A stretch of 64,000 nt of DNA from UBA7672 sp038326205. GTDB taxonomy: Bacteria; Pseudomonadota; Alphaproteobacteria; Caulobacterales; Hyphomonadaceae. The stretch lies in assembly GCA_038326205.1 (NCBI GenBank), contig JBBQJV010000002.1:54811-118810 (forward strand). Reading direction: 5' to 3'. Below the pieces are notes generated by a model, which saw only the letters and a list, made by a program, of their open reading frames with translations, was not told the DNA's origin and ran no database searches. Positions 35,521 to 45,083 of this stretch are shown here, one piece after another; the stretch's first letter is position 1; each line of letters opens with the position of its first letter. Position numbers and translations under genes: made by a program.

Positions 35521-35568
35521 TTCGCAAATTCGAACAGGCTGCTTTCCAGACCGGCCTGTTGACCCCTG

Positions 35569-35599
35569 CCCCGCATCGCAAGGTGCGGGGTTTTTCTTT
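35569..35599 (+). terminator. intrinsic terminator after the small exported protein gene
   Basis: CCCCGCA and TGCGGGG form a 7-bp perfect stem with an 8-nt loop, followed by TTTTTCTTT. It begins 49 bp after the stop codon. Confidence 0.9.
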
Positions 35600-35737
35600 G
35601 CCTGCTTTCCTTTGCATGATTTCTGGCCGTTCTGCCTGTCGCGCACGATCATGCGCGCGTTACGCTCGGTCATGGCCGCGATCCCGGTTATCGGAAATTG
35701 TATGAGCACCGCTGCGTGAACGGCGCCCATACGGAGC

Positions 35738-36556
35738 ATGCGATTGCCGCGTCTGATGAATGCCTGGCCGAAGTTTATCGCTGCGGCGATGCTGGTGTCG
35801 CTTGCCGCGGTGGGGAGTGCGCACGCGAGCGTGCTGCAGGCGCCGGCGGATGCGCCGCTCTGGGCGCATATCGGCGCAGCGGCCTTGCTGTGGATGCACA
35901 TCATCGGCGGCGGGGCCGGGATTGCGACCGGCGCGATTGCCATCGCAAGCCGCAAGGGCGGGAAGATCCATCGCGCCGTCGGGCGCGCGTTCTTCTGGGT
36001 CATGCTGGTCTGCTACACCGTGGCGGCGGGCGTCGCCCCGTTCCTCGACGATGGGCAGCGGCCGAACACGATTGCCGGCGTCATGGCGCTCTACCTACTG
36101 CTGACCGGCCGGGCGGCGGCGCAACGGCCAGAGATCAAGGCGGGCGTATATCAGGTCGTGGGGCTGGTTGCGGCGCTGACGATTGCGGGGGCGGGCGCGC
36201 TCTTCATGAAGATGGGCGCTGATAGCCCGGCGGGCACGATCGACGGTTCACCACCAGAAGCGTTCGTCGTCTTCATGGCGGCGGGGCTTTTTGCAGCGGC
36301 CGGAGAGCTTCACGTGCTCGTGCGGCGGACGCTGAGCGGGCGGGCGCGGATCGCGCGGCATCTGTGGCGGATGTGCTTCTCGCTGTTCATCGCCTCGGGC
36401 TCGTTCTTTCTCGGGCAGATGCAGGTAATGCCGCAATGGATGCGGGAATCCGCCATTCCCTATGTGGCGGCGCTGGCGCCGCTGGGCGCGATGCTGCTGT
36501 GGCTGGTGCTGGTGCGGATACCGAAACGGCGAAAGGCTGTTGCGGCGGCGGGGTAG
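35738..36556 (+). CDS. multi-pass membrane protein, DUF2306-like
   Basis: The 272-residue product has about seven hydrophobic helices. The segment MHIIGGGAGIATGAIAIASRKGGKIHRAVGR, cut here as HIIGGGAGIATGAIA then KGGKIHRAVGR, matches the helix-loop pattern (HI-G...KGGxxHRxxGR) of DUF2306-type membrane proteins. These are of unknown function; the His residues could hold haem or metal. A GGAG precedes the ATG at 35738. The C-terminus ends in a basic cytoplasmic tail. Confidence 0.75.
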   Translation: MRLPRLMNAWPKFIAAAMLVSLAAVGSAHASVLQAPADAPLWAHIGAAALLWMHIIGGGAGIATGAIAIASRKGGKIHRAVGRAFFWVMLVCYTVAAGVAPFLDDGQRPNTIAGVMALYLLLTGRAAAQRPEIKAGVYQVVGLVAALTIAGAGALFMKMGADSPAGTIDGSPPEAFVVFMAAGLFAAAGELHVLVRRTLSGRARIARHLWRMCFSLFIASGSFFLGQMQVMPQWMRESAIPYVAALAPLGAMLLWLVLVRIPKRRKAVAAAG

Positions 36557-36604
36557 CGGCGACCCGGAAACAGCGCTCCCGAAACAGCGTCCCGGACACG
36601 ATGA

Positions 36605-36632
36605 CGCCGGCTCTGCTCTCGCAGCGCCGGCG
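36605..36632. repeat. strong hairpin, 7+4-bp stem
   Basis: CGCCGGC and GCCGGCG pair perfectly, with an inner CTGC/GCAG helix after a single T-C mismatch and loop TCTC. There is no T-run. It lies 49 bp after the stop of the DUF2306-like gene and could end or protect its transcript. Confidence 0.5.
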
Positions 36633-37076
36633 CGACACCATGGTAGTCCGCCAGATTCGTCCTTCGGACTTGCGGCCTGTCGGCCTTGGCCCTGATCAGG
36701 GGCCGCCCGTTCGACGCCTTCCGGCGAAGCTGAGCCTTGAGCGCCTTGGTCGTGCGGGCCGCAGAACTCTGGACGTTAGCCCACTTTCCTGCCACCGCGC
36801 AGCTGAGGCCGCGCCCATATCCGTTCCCTCTTCCAAGAGCTCGTGCGGTTCTGGATCCCGCCCGAGTGTAGCGTCCACCGTGCGCGGCGAACTCCACTTC
36901 CGGTGCTCGTTGCTCCCCTTACACCCAGCGCCTGTCCAATCAGGCTTACCAGCGGGGACATCCAGTTGCTCGACCCGCGACGGTCTCCTCTCCGGACACA
37001 CAGAGGTTGCCAGAAATTCTGCGCTCGCCAATCAGTTGCGGCTGTGGAAACTGTTGAGCACTCTGTTGATAAAATG

Positions 37077-37094
37077 CTCTCGCACATGCGAGAG
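37077..37094. promoter_or_regulatory. palindrome upstream of the acyl-CoA dehydrogenase start
   Basis: CTCTCGCA and TGCGAGAG are perfect inverted 8-mers around CA, ending 33 bp before the ATG at 37128. It fits the form of an operator for a dimeric repressor, such as a TetR-type fatty-acid regulator, but no regulator gene is nearby. Confidence 0.35.
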
Positions 37095-37127
37095 ACCGAA
37101 CACATTCGCAAAGAGCTGGAGACCAAA

Positions 37128-38288
37128 ATGGCGCTCGATCTGGAGACGCGGCAGCAGCTGATCGAAACGGTGCGCCGGTTCGTCAACGAAGTTTGCCGGC
37201 CTAACGAACAGCTGGTGTCGGAGGCCAACGCGATACCGGACAAGATCGTGCAAGAGATGCGCGATCTCGGTCTCTTCGGGCTGTCGATCTCGGAGGAGTA
37301 TGGCGGGCTTGGCCTCACCATGGAAGAAGAAGCGCTGGTGATCCTCGAGATGGGGCGCACGTCTCCCGCGTTCCGTTCGACGTTCGGCACCAATGTTGGA
37401 ATCGGCAGCCAGGGCATTGTGATGTTCGGCACGCAAGACCAGAAGCGCGACTGGCTTCCGAAGCTTGCAACCGGAGAAGCGATTGCGAGCTTTGCGCTGA
37501 CCGAGCCGGATGCGGGATCGGATGCGGGCTCCGCCAAGACGAAAGCCGTGCGCGATGGCAATCACTACGTGCTCAACGGATCCAAGCGCTACATCACCAA
37601 CGCCGACAAGGCGACGATCTTTACCGTGATGGCGCGGACTGACCAGAACACGCCGGGGCCGAAAGGGCTGTCGGCTTTCATCGTCGAGAGTTCGACGCCA
37701 GGCGTCAGCATCGGCAAGCCCGAGAAGAAGATGGGCCAGCAGGGCGCCAATGTCTGCGACGTGATCTTCGAGGATGCACGCGTGCCGATCACATCGCGTC
37801 TGGGAGAGGAAGGCGAAGGTATGAAGGTGGCGATGAGCGTGCTGGATCGCGGGCGGCTGCATATTTCGGCCTTGAGCGTCGGCATTGCGGAGCGGCTGGT
37901 GGAAGAGATGGTGCGCTATGCGAGCGAGCGGAAGCAGTTCGGCAAGCCGATCATCGAGCACCAGCTGGTGATGGGGATGATCGCGGAGAGCTATGCCGAG
38001 GCGGCGGCGGGACGCGCGATGGTGATGGATGGGGTGAAGAAATACGACGCCAAGGAAAAGACGACGCTGATCGCGGCGGCGACCAAGATGTGGTGCACCG
38101 AGATGGTTGGCCGCGTGGCCGATCGCGCCGTCCAGGTGCATGGCGGGGCGGGATACATCGCAGACTATGCGGTGGAGCGCTTTTATCGCGATGTTCGCAT
38201 TCTCAGGCTCTACGAGGGCACGACGCAGATCCAGCAGATGGTGATCGGGCGTGAGCTGCAGCGGATGGCGAAGACGGGGGAGATTTAG
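37128..38288 (+). CDS. acyl-CoA dehydrogenase
   Basis: The 386-residue product starts MALDLETRQQLIETVRRFV and carries the family signatures ASFALTEPDAGSDAGS (FAD/substrate block) and the C-terminal QVHGGAGYIADYAVERFYRD with RLYEGTTQIQ. The catalytic base is the Glu of YEGT. It introduces a double bond into acyl-CoA and passes electrons to electron-transfer flavoprotein. Chain-length preference is unknown. The start is supported by GGAG 8 nt upstream and by family length. Confidence 0.95.
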   Translation: MALDLETRQQLIETVRRFVNEVCRPNEQLVSEANAIPDKIVQEMRDLGLFGLSISEEYGGLGLTMEEEALVILEMGRTSPAFRSTFGTNVGIGSQGIVMFGTQDQKRDWLPKLATGEAIASFALTEPDAGSDAGSAKTKAVRDGNHYVLNGSKRYITNADKATIFTVMARTDQNTPGPKGLSAFIVESSTPGVSIGKPEKKMGQQGANVCDVIFEDARVPITSRLGEEGEGMKVAMSVLDRGRLHISALSVGIAERLVEEMVRYASERKQFGKPIIEHQLVMGMIAESYAEAAAGRAMVMDGVKKYDAKEKTTLIAAATKMWCTEMVGRVADRAVQVHGGAGYIADYAVERFYRDVRILRLYEGTTQIQQMVIGRELQRMAKTGEI

Positions 38289-38822
38289 CTTTGGCATGGC
38301 GGGAGCGAAAAGATCGCCCCCTGGCATTTCGGTCGGCATAAGTCCTTGCCGCGGCGCCCACGATTTCGGCCTGCGAGGCTGCGCAAACACCTGACCTTGC
38401 GACTTCGATCGTGAATGGCGTTCAGTCTCTCGATGATTGCTCCGACGAGACAGTTTCCGCCTGGATCATCAGGCAAACGCCAAGCGTCGTACCGGAGTGC
38501 GACTGCATCACCATGCGCTGGGCGTAGTTTGTAGAGCTGGACATCGCCAAGGTTACGAACGGGCGCGCAAGAACCGGGACGCAGACAGTGCTGTCAGTTC
38601 AGTTCACCGATTTCGCAAAGGGACGCAGACCCGAGAGATGGCCCCTGCGTCGCAATACGTCTGGCGGATTCAACCTGATTGGTCATGCATCAGACGATTA
38701 TGCCTCCTACCCGGGGGGAACTCCGCAGGCTGAGCCATTCATCAGCCCTGGTCCTGGACAGACCCTCAAGGACCTCGAGCGAGAGGGCGCGAGATATTAC
38801 GGTAGGGACAGTCGTGTCCCGG
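38289..38822. other. noncoding gap with no recognised gene
   Basis: About 530 bp; frames on both strands are short and lack family motifs. A 6-bp hairpin (GGGACA, loop GTCG, TGTCCC; 38805-38820) lies right after the stop of the convergent lipoprotein gene. Composition is less GC-rich than the flanks around 38560-38700, which may mark decayed sequence. Confidence 0.5.
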
Positions 38823-39305
38823 CTACTGCGCCTGCAGCGTGGCCGCGAGCTGCTTGCGCAGATCGGGAATGTCCTTGAGGTCGATTTCGGTGTCCTGACC
38901 GCTAATCTTCACGATGCGCGAGGCGGTGTCGAATTTCGAGAAGCTGATGGCCTTGTCGAACTCGGCGAGGGCTTGTCGGCGCAGCGCCGTGCGCTGGGCC
39001 GAGCCTGATGCGTAGCCGGCAAGCGTGGTGCGGGACTGGGCGGCAAGCTTCAGCACGAAAGGATCATTTGGCGCGGCGGCGACCTGTTCGTCGATCTGGG
39101 CGGAAAAGTCTGTGACGTCCGAAGCGCTCGCGTCCTCCCCATGCTGGCCGATGGAGACCATGAGGCTGGCGGTTTCCTGCAGGGTTGGGCTGGCTATCGT
39201 AGCCATGCTCGCCCCGGCATTCTCCGGTATCGTTGCGCAGGCGGACACCACGATTGCAGAGAGGGCGAACGCGCTGGCGGCGAGCAGAAGCGCGGCAAGT
39301 TTCAT
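38823..39305 (-). CDS. putative lipoprotein, helical
   Basis: The 160-residue product has a signal peptide whose lipobox Cys lies in VVSACA (near residue 23). The rest is mostly helical, rich in Ala/Ser/Asp, with no recognised domain. TPR-like spacing is possible (FVLKLAAQSRTTLAGYASG, ALAEFDKAIS) but not convincing. GGAG lies 8 nt before the ATG at 39305. It is divergent from fhs. Confidence 0.75.
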   Translation of the reverse strand: MKLAALLLAASAFALSAIVVSACATIPENAGASMATIASPTLQETASLMVSIGQHGEDASASDVTDFSAQIDEQVAAAPNDPFVLKLAAQSRTTLAGYASGSAQRTALRRQALAEFDKAISFSKFDTASRIVKISGQDTEIDLKDIPDLRKQLAATLQAQ

Positions 39306-39455
39306 CGGGGACTCCAAAGGTTCCGAATAGCTAGAACTAGCGCGCTGCAATGCGGCGCAAAGGCGGCGGCCGAAATGGCTTGTGCAGGCCGCGCTGCTTC
39401 TGCGTGACATCTCCCGCCCTGCCCGCTTAGATCGCGGCAACAGAATGGGGTCTCC

Positions 39456-41126
39456 ATGGACAGCGATGTCGAGATTGCGCGCCGCGCGAAGCTGAAGCCG
39501 GTCATGGCGATTGGCGAGAAGCTGGGCATACCCGCTGAGGCGCTGATTCCGTATGGGCATACGAAAGCGAAGATCTCGGCGGCGTTCCTGAAGCAGCTAG
39601 CAGTCAAGCCCGATGGCGATCTGGTGCTTGTTACGGCGATGAACCCGACGCCTGCGGGCGAGGGAAAGACCACGACGACGGTGGGGCTGGGCGATGCGCT
39701 GACGCGCATAGGAAGGAAGGTCGTCATCGCGTTACGCGAGCCGTCGCTGGGGCCGTGCTTCGGACAGAAAGGCGGCGCGACGGGTGGCGGTTTGAGTCAG
39801 GTCGTACCGATGGACGACATCAACCTGCATTTCACCGGTGACTTTCATGCGATCACGGCCGCGCACAACCTGCTGGCGGCGATGCTCGACAATCACATTC
39901 ACTGGGGCAATGCGCTGGGCGTCGATGTTCGGCGGATACGCTGGCGACGGGCGCTGGATGTAAATGATCGCAACCTGCGGACGGTGGTGTCGGGACTTGG
40001 CGGACCCGCCAATGGCACGCCGACCGAGGGTGGGTTCGATATCACGGTGGCATCCGAGGTGATGGCGATCCTGTGTCTCGCGGGCGATCTGGCGGAGCTA
40101 AAGGCGCGGCTAGCGCGCATCATCGTAGCGGAAACGCGGGACAAGAAGCCAATCACGGCGGGCGATCTGAAAGCCGATGGTGCGATGGCCGTGCTGTTGA
40201 AGGACGCGCTGCTGCCCAACCTTGTGCAGACGATCGAGAACACGCCTGCCATCGTTCACCTCGGGCCGTTTGCGAATATCGCGCACGGATGCAACTCGGT
40301 GACGGCGACGCGCGCCGCGCTGAAGCTGGGCGACATTGTCGTGACGGAGGCGGGGTTTGGCGCGGACCTCGGGGCGCAGAAATTCTTCGACATCAAGTGC
40401 AGGCTGGCGGGACTGAAGCCGCGCATGGCCGTGCTGGTGGCGACCATCCGCTCGATGAAGATGAATGGCGGCGTGGCCAAGGGCGATCTTGGCAAGGAAG
40501 ATGCCGAGGCGCTGCAGCGTGGAGCGGTGAATGTCCAGCGGCATATCGAGAACCTGCGTGGCTATGGCCTGCCGGTGATCGTGGCTCTGAACCATTTTAC
40601 CACGGACACCGATGCCGAAGTGGAGACGGTGAAGCGCATTGTCGCCAGTATGGGCGCGCAGGCGATTGTGTGTCGCCACTGGGCCGAGGGCGGCCAGGGC
40701 GCCGAAGAGCTGGCGCATGCAGTTGCAGCTCAGCTCGCGAAAAAGGAAGACAAGTTCAACCTGCTTTACGACGACGCCCTGCCCTTGTTCGAAAAGATCG
40801 AGGCGATTGCGAAGCGCATCTATCGTGCGGGGCGTGTCGATGCGCCCGCGAAGGTGACGGCGCAGCTGAAGCGGTGGGAGGAGGCGGGGTATGGCCGCCT
40901 GCCTGTGTGCATCGCCAAGACGCAGTATTCGTTCTCGACGGATCCCACAAAGCTGGGCGCTCCAGAAGGACACGTGCTGGATGTGCGCGAGGTGCGGCTA
41001 GCGGCAGGTGCAGGGTTCGTCGTGGCGATCTGCGGCGACCTGATGACGATGCCCGGCTTGCCACGGCAGCCGGCGGCGGAGCTGATGTCGGTGGACGCCG
41101 ACGGCAACATTCATGGACTGTCATAG
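39456..41126 (+). CDS. fhs: formate-tetrahydrofolate ligase
   Basis: The 556-residue product has the N-terminal IARRAKLKPVMAIGEKLG, the P-loop-like TPAGEGKTTTTVGLGDAL, REPSLGPCFGQKGGATGGG and TGDFHAITAAHNLLAAMLDNH, all diagnostic for Fhs. It joins formate to tetrahydrofolate using ATP, feeding one-carbon metabolism for purines and serine. Length is typical. No folD is adjacent. Two small genes follow on the same strand. Confidence 0.98.
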   Translation: MDSDVEIARRAKLKPVMAIGEKLGIPAEALIPYGHTKAKISAAFLKQLAVKPDGDLVLVTAMNPTPAGEGKTTTTVGLGDALTRIGRKVVIALREPSLGPCFGQKGGATGGGLSQVVPMDDINLHFTGDFHAITAAHNLLAAMLDNHIHWGNALGVDVRRIRWRRALDVNDRNLRTVVSGLGGPANGTPTEGGFDITVASEVMAILCLAGDLAELKARLARIIVAETRDKKPITAGDLKADGAMAVLLKDALLPNLVQTIENTPAIVHLGPFANIAHGCNSVTATRAALKLGDIVVTEAGFGADLGAQKFFDIKCRLAGLKPRMAVLVATIRSMKMNGGVAKGDLGKEDAEALQRGAVNVQRHIENLRGYGLPVIVALNHFTTDTDAEVETVKRIVASMGAQAIVCRHWAEGGQGAEELAHAVAAQLAKKEDKFNLLYDDALPLFEKIEAIAKRIYRAGRVDAPAKVTAQLKRWEEAGYGRLPVCIAKTQYSFSTDPTKLGAPEGHVLDVREVRLAAGAGFVVAICGDLMTMPGLPRQPAAELMSVDADGNIHGLS

Positions 41127-41140
41127 TTGGGGATGGCGCG

Positions 41141-41527
41141 ATGCAGATCGGGAAGCTCACCTTTCTGGTGCGCGACTATGACGAGGCGATTGCCTGGTTC
41201 ATGCGCTGTCTTGGATTCGAACTCGTCGAAGACATTGACCTTGGGGGGCCCAAGCGATGGGTGGTCGTGCGAGCGCCCGGCCAGAGGGGCGGCTCACTGC
41301 TGCTGGCGCGGGCTGTAGGTGCGGAACAGAACGCCTCTGTTGGGCGACAGGCGGGCGGGCGCGTGTTCCTGTTCCTCGAGACCGACGATTTTGACCGCGA
41401 CCATGGGCGGATGGTCGCGGAAGGCGTGGCCTTCCGGGAGACCCCGCGATCCGAGCCTTATGGCAAGGTCGCGGTGTTCGAGGACCTGTATGGCAATCCG
41501 TGGGACCTGATCGAGGCGCGCGTGTAG
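41141..41527 (+). CDS. VOC-fold protein (glyoxalase/bleomycin-resistance-like)
   Basis: The 128-residue single-domain VOC protein opens MQIGKLTFLVRDYDEAIAWFMRCLGFELVEDIDLG and ends with GKVAVFEDLYGNPWDLIEAR; the VFEDLYGNPWDL end is the family's metal-side strand. It probably binds a small molecule or metal; the reaction is unknown. GGGGATGG is the ribosome-binding site, 14 bp after fhs, so it is likely cotranscribed. Confidence 0.88.
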   Translation: MQIGKLTFLVRDYDEAIAWFMRCLGFELVEDIDLGGPKRWVVVRAPGQRGGSLLLARAVGAEQNASVGRQAGGRVFLFLETDDFDRDHGRMVAEGVAFRETPRSEPYGKVAVFEDLYGNPWDLIEARV

Positions 41528-41597
41528 CAAGTTTGCCGGTTGCATCCGGGCCGCGCTTGCTGTCGGATCACGGACAGAAAATAAGGGGAGATGGAAT

Positions 41598-43064
41598 ATG
41601 CGGCTGACACGGCGCGGGCTTATGGCGACGGTCTGGGCGACGGGCGTTGCAGCGTGCGCGGGCGCGCCGGGCGTGGTGGCAGGCGGCGGCAATCCGGACG
41701 CGACCGAGATGGCCGGGCTGATCCGGTCGGGCAAGATGTCGGCAAAGGAAGCGGTGGACGCCGCCATCGCGCGGGCGCAGGCAGTGCAGCCGAAGATAAA
41801 CTTCATGGTCGCTGATACGTTCGCGGCAGCACGGGCGCAGGCGTTGACGCTGGGATCGGGTCCGCTGGCTGGCGTGCCTTACCTGATCAAGGACCTCAAC
41901 GATGTGATCGGCGTGCAGACGCGCTCAGGATCTCGCGTGACAGCCACCATCACGCCGGCGACGAAGCAGGACGATTTCGTCAACGCAACGCTGGGCACGG
42001 GCGTGATCTGCATCGGCAAGTCAGCGACGCCGGAGAGCGGTTATCTGCCGACGACGGAGCCGCTCGCGTTTGGCCCGACGCGCAATCCGTGGGACACGAC
42101 GCGCTCGACCGGCGGATCATCGGGCGGCTCGGCTGCTGCAGTCGCGGCGGGTGTCGTGCCGATGGCGCATGCGAACGATGGCGGCGGTTCGATCCGCTTC
42201 CCGGCGGCGAACTGCGGTCTGATTGGACTGAAGCCGTCGCGTGGGCGAATGGTAAGCGAGGAAATTCCAGGACCGCTCGACATCGCGGTACAGGGCTGCG
42301 TGTCGCATACGGTGCGCGACACGGCGCTTATGTTCTCGCTGACCGAGCGCCAGGGCGCGAATCAGATCCTGCCGGCTGTCGGCATGATCACCGATCCGCT
42401 GAGACGCAAGCTGCGCGTGGGCATGCTCACCAAGGGCTTTGCCGGGCACGAAGCCGATGCGGAAGTCGCCGCCGTGGTGAAGAAGGCGGCAATGACGCTG
42501 GAAGGGCTGGGTCACGTAGTGACGCCGACCGACTGGCCAACAGCAGCGTCATTCACTGATGATTTCCTGGCTTACTGGTCGTTGGGCGCGGCGCAGGACA
42601 TTGCAGCCGCATCCAAGCAATTCAACCGGCCCGTGGACGCGACCAGCTTCGAACCGTTCAGCCTGCGTATGGCGCAGAATGCAGCGAAGCTCAACGAGGG
42701 CGACATCAGTGCGGTGTTCAATCGCCTGCTTGGCGCTACGCTGGCCTACAGCAACTGGATGAGAGACTTCGACATCGTGCTGTCGCCGGTGATCGCATCA
42801 CTGCCCTCGCCGCTGGGATATCTGCGCGGTGACGTGCCGTTCGACACGCTGCGCGAGCGTCTGTTGCAGCAGGTCGGCTATACGCTGATCCACAATATCT
42901 GCGGCGCGCCGGCGATCAGCCTGCCGCTGGGACGCACGGTCGCAAACCTTCCGATTGGCGTGCAAGCCAGCGCGGCAAAAGGACAGGAAGGCGTGCTGCT
43001 GGAGCTTGCCTATCTGATGGAAGACGCCATGCCGTGGCGTGGATTTCGCGCCAATCTGGCTTGA
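41598..43064 (+). CDS. exported amidase (Tat signal), cyclic-dimer-hydrolase-like
   Basis: The 488-residue product starts MRLTRRGLMATVW, a twin-arginine signal. The amidase triad is Lys98 (YLIKDLND), Ser174 (TGGSSGGSAAA) and Ser198 (NDGGGSIRFPAA). The block VPMAHANDGGGSIRFPAANC and LKPSRGRM resemble NylA-type 6-aminohexanoate cyclic dimer hydrolases and other amidases of the same branch. It probably acts in the periplasm on an amide; the true substrate is unknown. GGGGAG precedes the ATG. Confidence 0.9.
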   Translation: MRLTRRGLMATVWATGVAACAGAPGVVAGGGNPDATEMAGLIRSGKMSAKEAVDAAIARAQAVQPKINFMVADTFAAARAQALTLGSGPLAGVPYLIKDLNDVIGVQTRSGSRVTATITPATKQDDFVNATLGTGVICIGKSATPESGYLPTTEPLAFGPTRNPWDTTRSTGGSSGGSAAAVAAGVVPMAHANDGGGSIRFPAANCGLIGLKPSRGRMVSEEIPGPLDIAVQGCVSHTVRDTALMFSLTERQGANQILPAVGMITDPLRRKLRVGMLTKGFAGHEADAEVAAVVKKAAMTLEGLGHVVTPTDWPTAASFTDDFLAYWSLGAAQDIAAASKQFNRPVDATSFEPFSLRMAQNAAKLNEGDISAVFNRLLGATLAYSNWMRDFDIVLSPVIASLPSPLGYLRGDVPFDTLRERLLQQVGYTLIHNICGAPAISLPLGRTVANLPIGVQASAAKGQEGVLLELAYLMEDAMPWRGFRANLA

Positions 43065-43165
43065 TGGATTGACGCTTGGGGAACGATCCAGTGTCTGCGC
43101 TGGCGTGGACACGCGCTGAGGTCTAGGCTTCGTCACGCCCTTTCCGGGCGGGTGGAGCGCCGGGG

Positions 43166-45061
43166 ATGACCGCGACACAACACGCTGACGCGACAGAGAC
43201 CCGGATAAAGGTCTTTATTTCCTATTCGCGCGCCGACAAGGCGTTCGCGGGCGAACTGGTGCTCGGGCTCGCGGCCTGCGGCTTTGCGCCTTACATCGAC
43301 CGGCAAGACATCGCGCCGGGCGAGGACTGGGAGAAGCGTCTCGCGGGGCTCATCTCGGAGGCGGATTCGATCGTCTACATCGCCTCGCCCGACAGTCTCG
43401 CGTCTGAGAATTGCGCGCTGGAATTGCGGCAGGCGATTGCGCTGCGCAAGCGTATCCTGCCCGTCGTGTGGCGGGCGATCGACGATGCGCTGTCGCCGCC
43501 AGAACTGAAGCGGTTGAACTACATCTTCTTTGCCGGTGAGGGCCGCACGTTTGCGGCGGGTCTCTCGGAGCTGGCCAACGCGCTGCGCACCGACATCAGC
43601 TGGATCCGCGAGCACACGCGGCTGGCAGAACTTGGAGGACGATGGGCTGCTCGCGGACGCGCGCCGGACATGCTGCTGCGTGGCGACGACATCGACGCGG
43701 CCAACCAATGGCTAGCGGACAAGCCGATCACAGCGCCTCCCGTCACCGACGACCAGGCCGACTTCATCAAGGCCTCGTCCGATGCACGTGTCGAGGCGGA
43801 TCGGAAACGCAAACGGGCGCGTGCGGGATTGCTGACGGCCGTTTCAGGCGTGGCGGTCGTGTTTGCTGCACTCGCCGTCGTAGCTGGCTGGCAGTGGACG
43901 GTTGCGCGTGATGGCGAGCAGCGTGTCACCAAGGCGTATGGCGAACTCGACAGCGCGACGCAGGAAGTGCGCTCGGCCAACCTGCGGCTTGGGGCCGAGG
44001 TGTGGCTGCGCACGGCGCCTTCAGACAATGGCTATTATGTCGTCGACTCGGGCTGGTATCCGGTGGCGGCGAATTATTCGGGCGCGATTGCGCGGGTGGA
44101 GCGCGCCGGCGGCGGGCATGCGACGTGGCAGCAGACGGGCTTCGTCATCGATGGCGGGCTGATGCATCCGCGTTACGCCGGTGAGCCGTTGCTGGTGCTG
44201 TATGCGGAAAGCGCCACCTTGCACGCGAACCCGCTGAAGTGGCGGCAGCCGCCTTCGACGACGCCTGACGATACCTTACCGGCTGATAGCGGAGAGGATC
44301 GCAAGATCCTGGCGATACGCGCACAGGAGGAGGAAGAGCGCCGGCAGGAAGAGGAACGTCGGCGCCTCGCCGCCATGCCAGCGCAAGGGACTGCACCCGT
44401 GCAGGCTGCGCTGCCAAGCGTCATAACGAATCCCCGGACGCCGCCCGGCGTCGCGCCTCGCGCGCCGGCGGACACGCTTGGCGTGGATGATCCAAGCCTG
44501 GTGCAGCGGATCGTGACGGAGGATGTGGCGGCGGGACCGGAGATTATCTCGGTCGCATTCCCCGTGCTTGGCGACGCGCCTTCACTGAGGGCGTCCGAGA
44601 TGGTGTGGCGTACGCCGGTCGAAATGGGCGGGGAGCGCCCGTTCCAGATCTGGCGGCTGAACGGGGCGCCGCCATTCGGTTTCCGCGTGATCGGGAAAGA
44701 TGATGTCGATTGTCAGGGGTTCGAGACGACGCCGCGCGGGCGGACGGTCGCCATGCTTGGCATTGCGATTCCCGCAGAAGGCGGACCGACACCGAAGGCT
44801 TTGGCGCTCAACATCAGCCAGTTGCTGGATCGCACGACGCCGCAGGCGATCCACTACACACACTCGACCAACAGGGCATCGGGCGGCGCACCGGTCTTCG
44901 ATCTTTCGACGGGGGATGTCTTCGCTGTGCATGTGAGTTCGGCGCCGGATCCTGACCGGCCGGGCTTACGGCGTGGCGAGGGTTATTCCTTCCGCCACCT
45001 GCTCGACATGGCGCGAAGCAGTATCGACGATGCAAAGCTAGGCCCGGTGTGTGGCGGCTGA
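43166..45061 (+). CDS. TIR domain-membrane anchor-trypsin-like (degenerate) protein
   Basis: The 631-residue product has a TIR domain at 14-140 (VFISYSRADKAFAGEL, IASPDSLASENCALEL) with the likely NADase Glu at residue 86. A linker 160-215 follows the pattern seen in bacterial TIR-WD40 proteins, then one membrane helix (221-243). The C-terminal half reads as a trypsin-like fold: TGFVIDGG (about 324) and TNRASGGAPVFDLSTGDVFAVH (568-589). The active-site GxSGxP would put the Ser at residue 573, which is Gly; Ser572 is one place off, so protease activity is doubtful. A charged stretch (about 385-402) could be a short coiled coil. It is a separate gene from the TIR-SUMF1 protein but has the same cytoplasmic TIR/outside effector layout. 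Confidence 0.82.
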   Translation: MTATQHADATETRIKVFISYSRADKAFAGELVLGLAACGFAPYIDRQDIAPGEDWEKRLAGLISEADSIVYIASPDSLASENCALELRQAIALRKRILPVVWRAIDDALSPPELKRLNYIFFAGEGRTFAAGLSELANALRTDISWIREHTRLAELGGRWAARGRAPDMLLRGDDIDAANQWLADKPITAPPVTDDQADFIKASSDARVEADRKRKRARAGLLTAVSGVAVVFAALAVVAGWQWTVARDGEQRVTKAYGELDSATQEVRSANLRLGAEVWLRTAPSDNGYYVVDSGWYPVAANYSGAIARVERAGGGHATWQQTGFVIDGGLMHPRYAGEPLLVLYAESATLHANPLKWRQPPSTTPDDTLPADSGEDRKILAIRAQEEEERRQEEERRRLAAMPAQGTAPVQAALPSVITNPRTPPGVAPRAPADTLGVDDPSLVQRIVTEDVAAGPEIISVAFPVLGDAPSLRASEMVWRTPVEMGGERPFQIWRLNGAPPFGFRVIGKDDVDCQGFETTPRGRTVAMLGIAIPAEGGPTPKALALNISQLLDRTTPQAIHYTHSTNRASGGAPVFDLSTGDVFAVHVSSAPDPDRPGLRRGEGYSFRHLLDMARSSIDDAKLGPVCGG

Positions 45062-45083
45062 TGCGTTATCTCAAACGCGAGGT

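Larger units (their letters stand above)
36557..37127. other. noncoding gap upstream of the acyl-CoA dehydrogenase gene
   Basis: These 571 bp contain a near-tandem GAAACAGCG pair (about 36566-36590), a strong hairpin (36605-36632) and a palindrome (37077-37094). Open frames here have no family sequence. The dehydrogenase frame itself is open back to 36843 but without recognisable protein. Confidence 0.5.

Noticed and set aside
37032..38390. Long open frame on the minus strand opposite the acyl-CoA dehydrogenase gene
   Set aside because: The plus strand has clear acyl-CoA dehydrogenase motifs throughout; the minus frame is Arg/His-rich with no family pattern, as expected from GC-rich codon bias.
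38588..38878. 96-codon plus-strand frame in the 38 kb gap
   Set aside because: It overlaps the start of the lipoprotein gene's 3' end on the other strand, is Pro/Arg-rich and has no motif.
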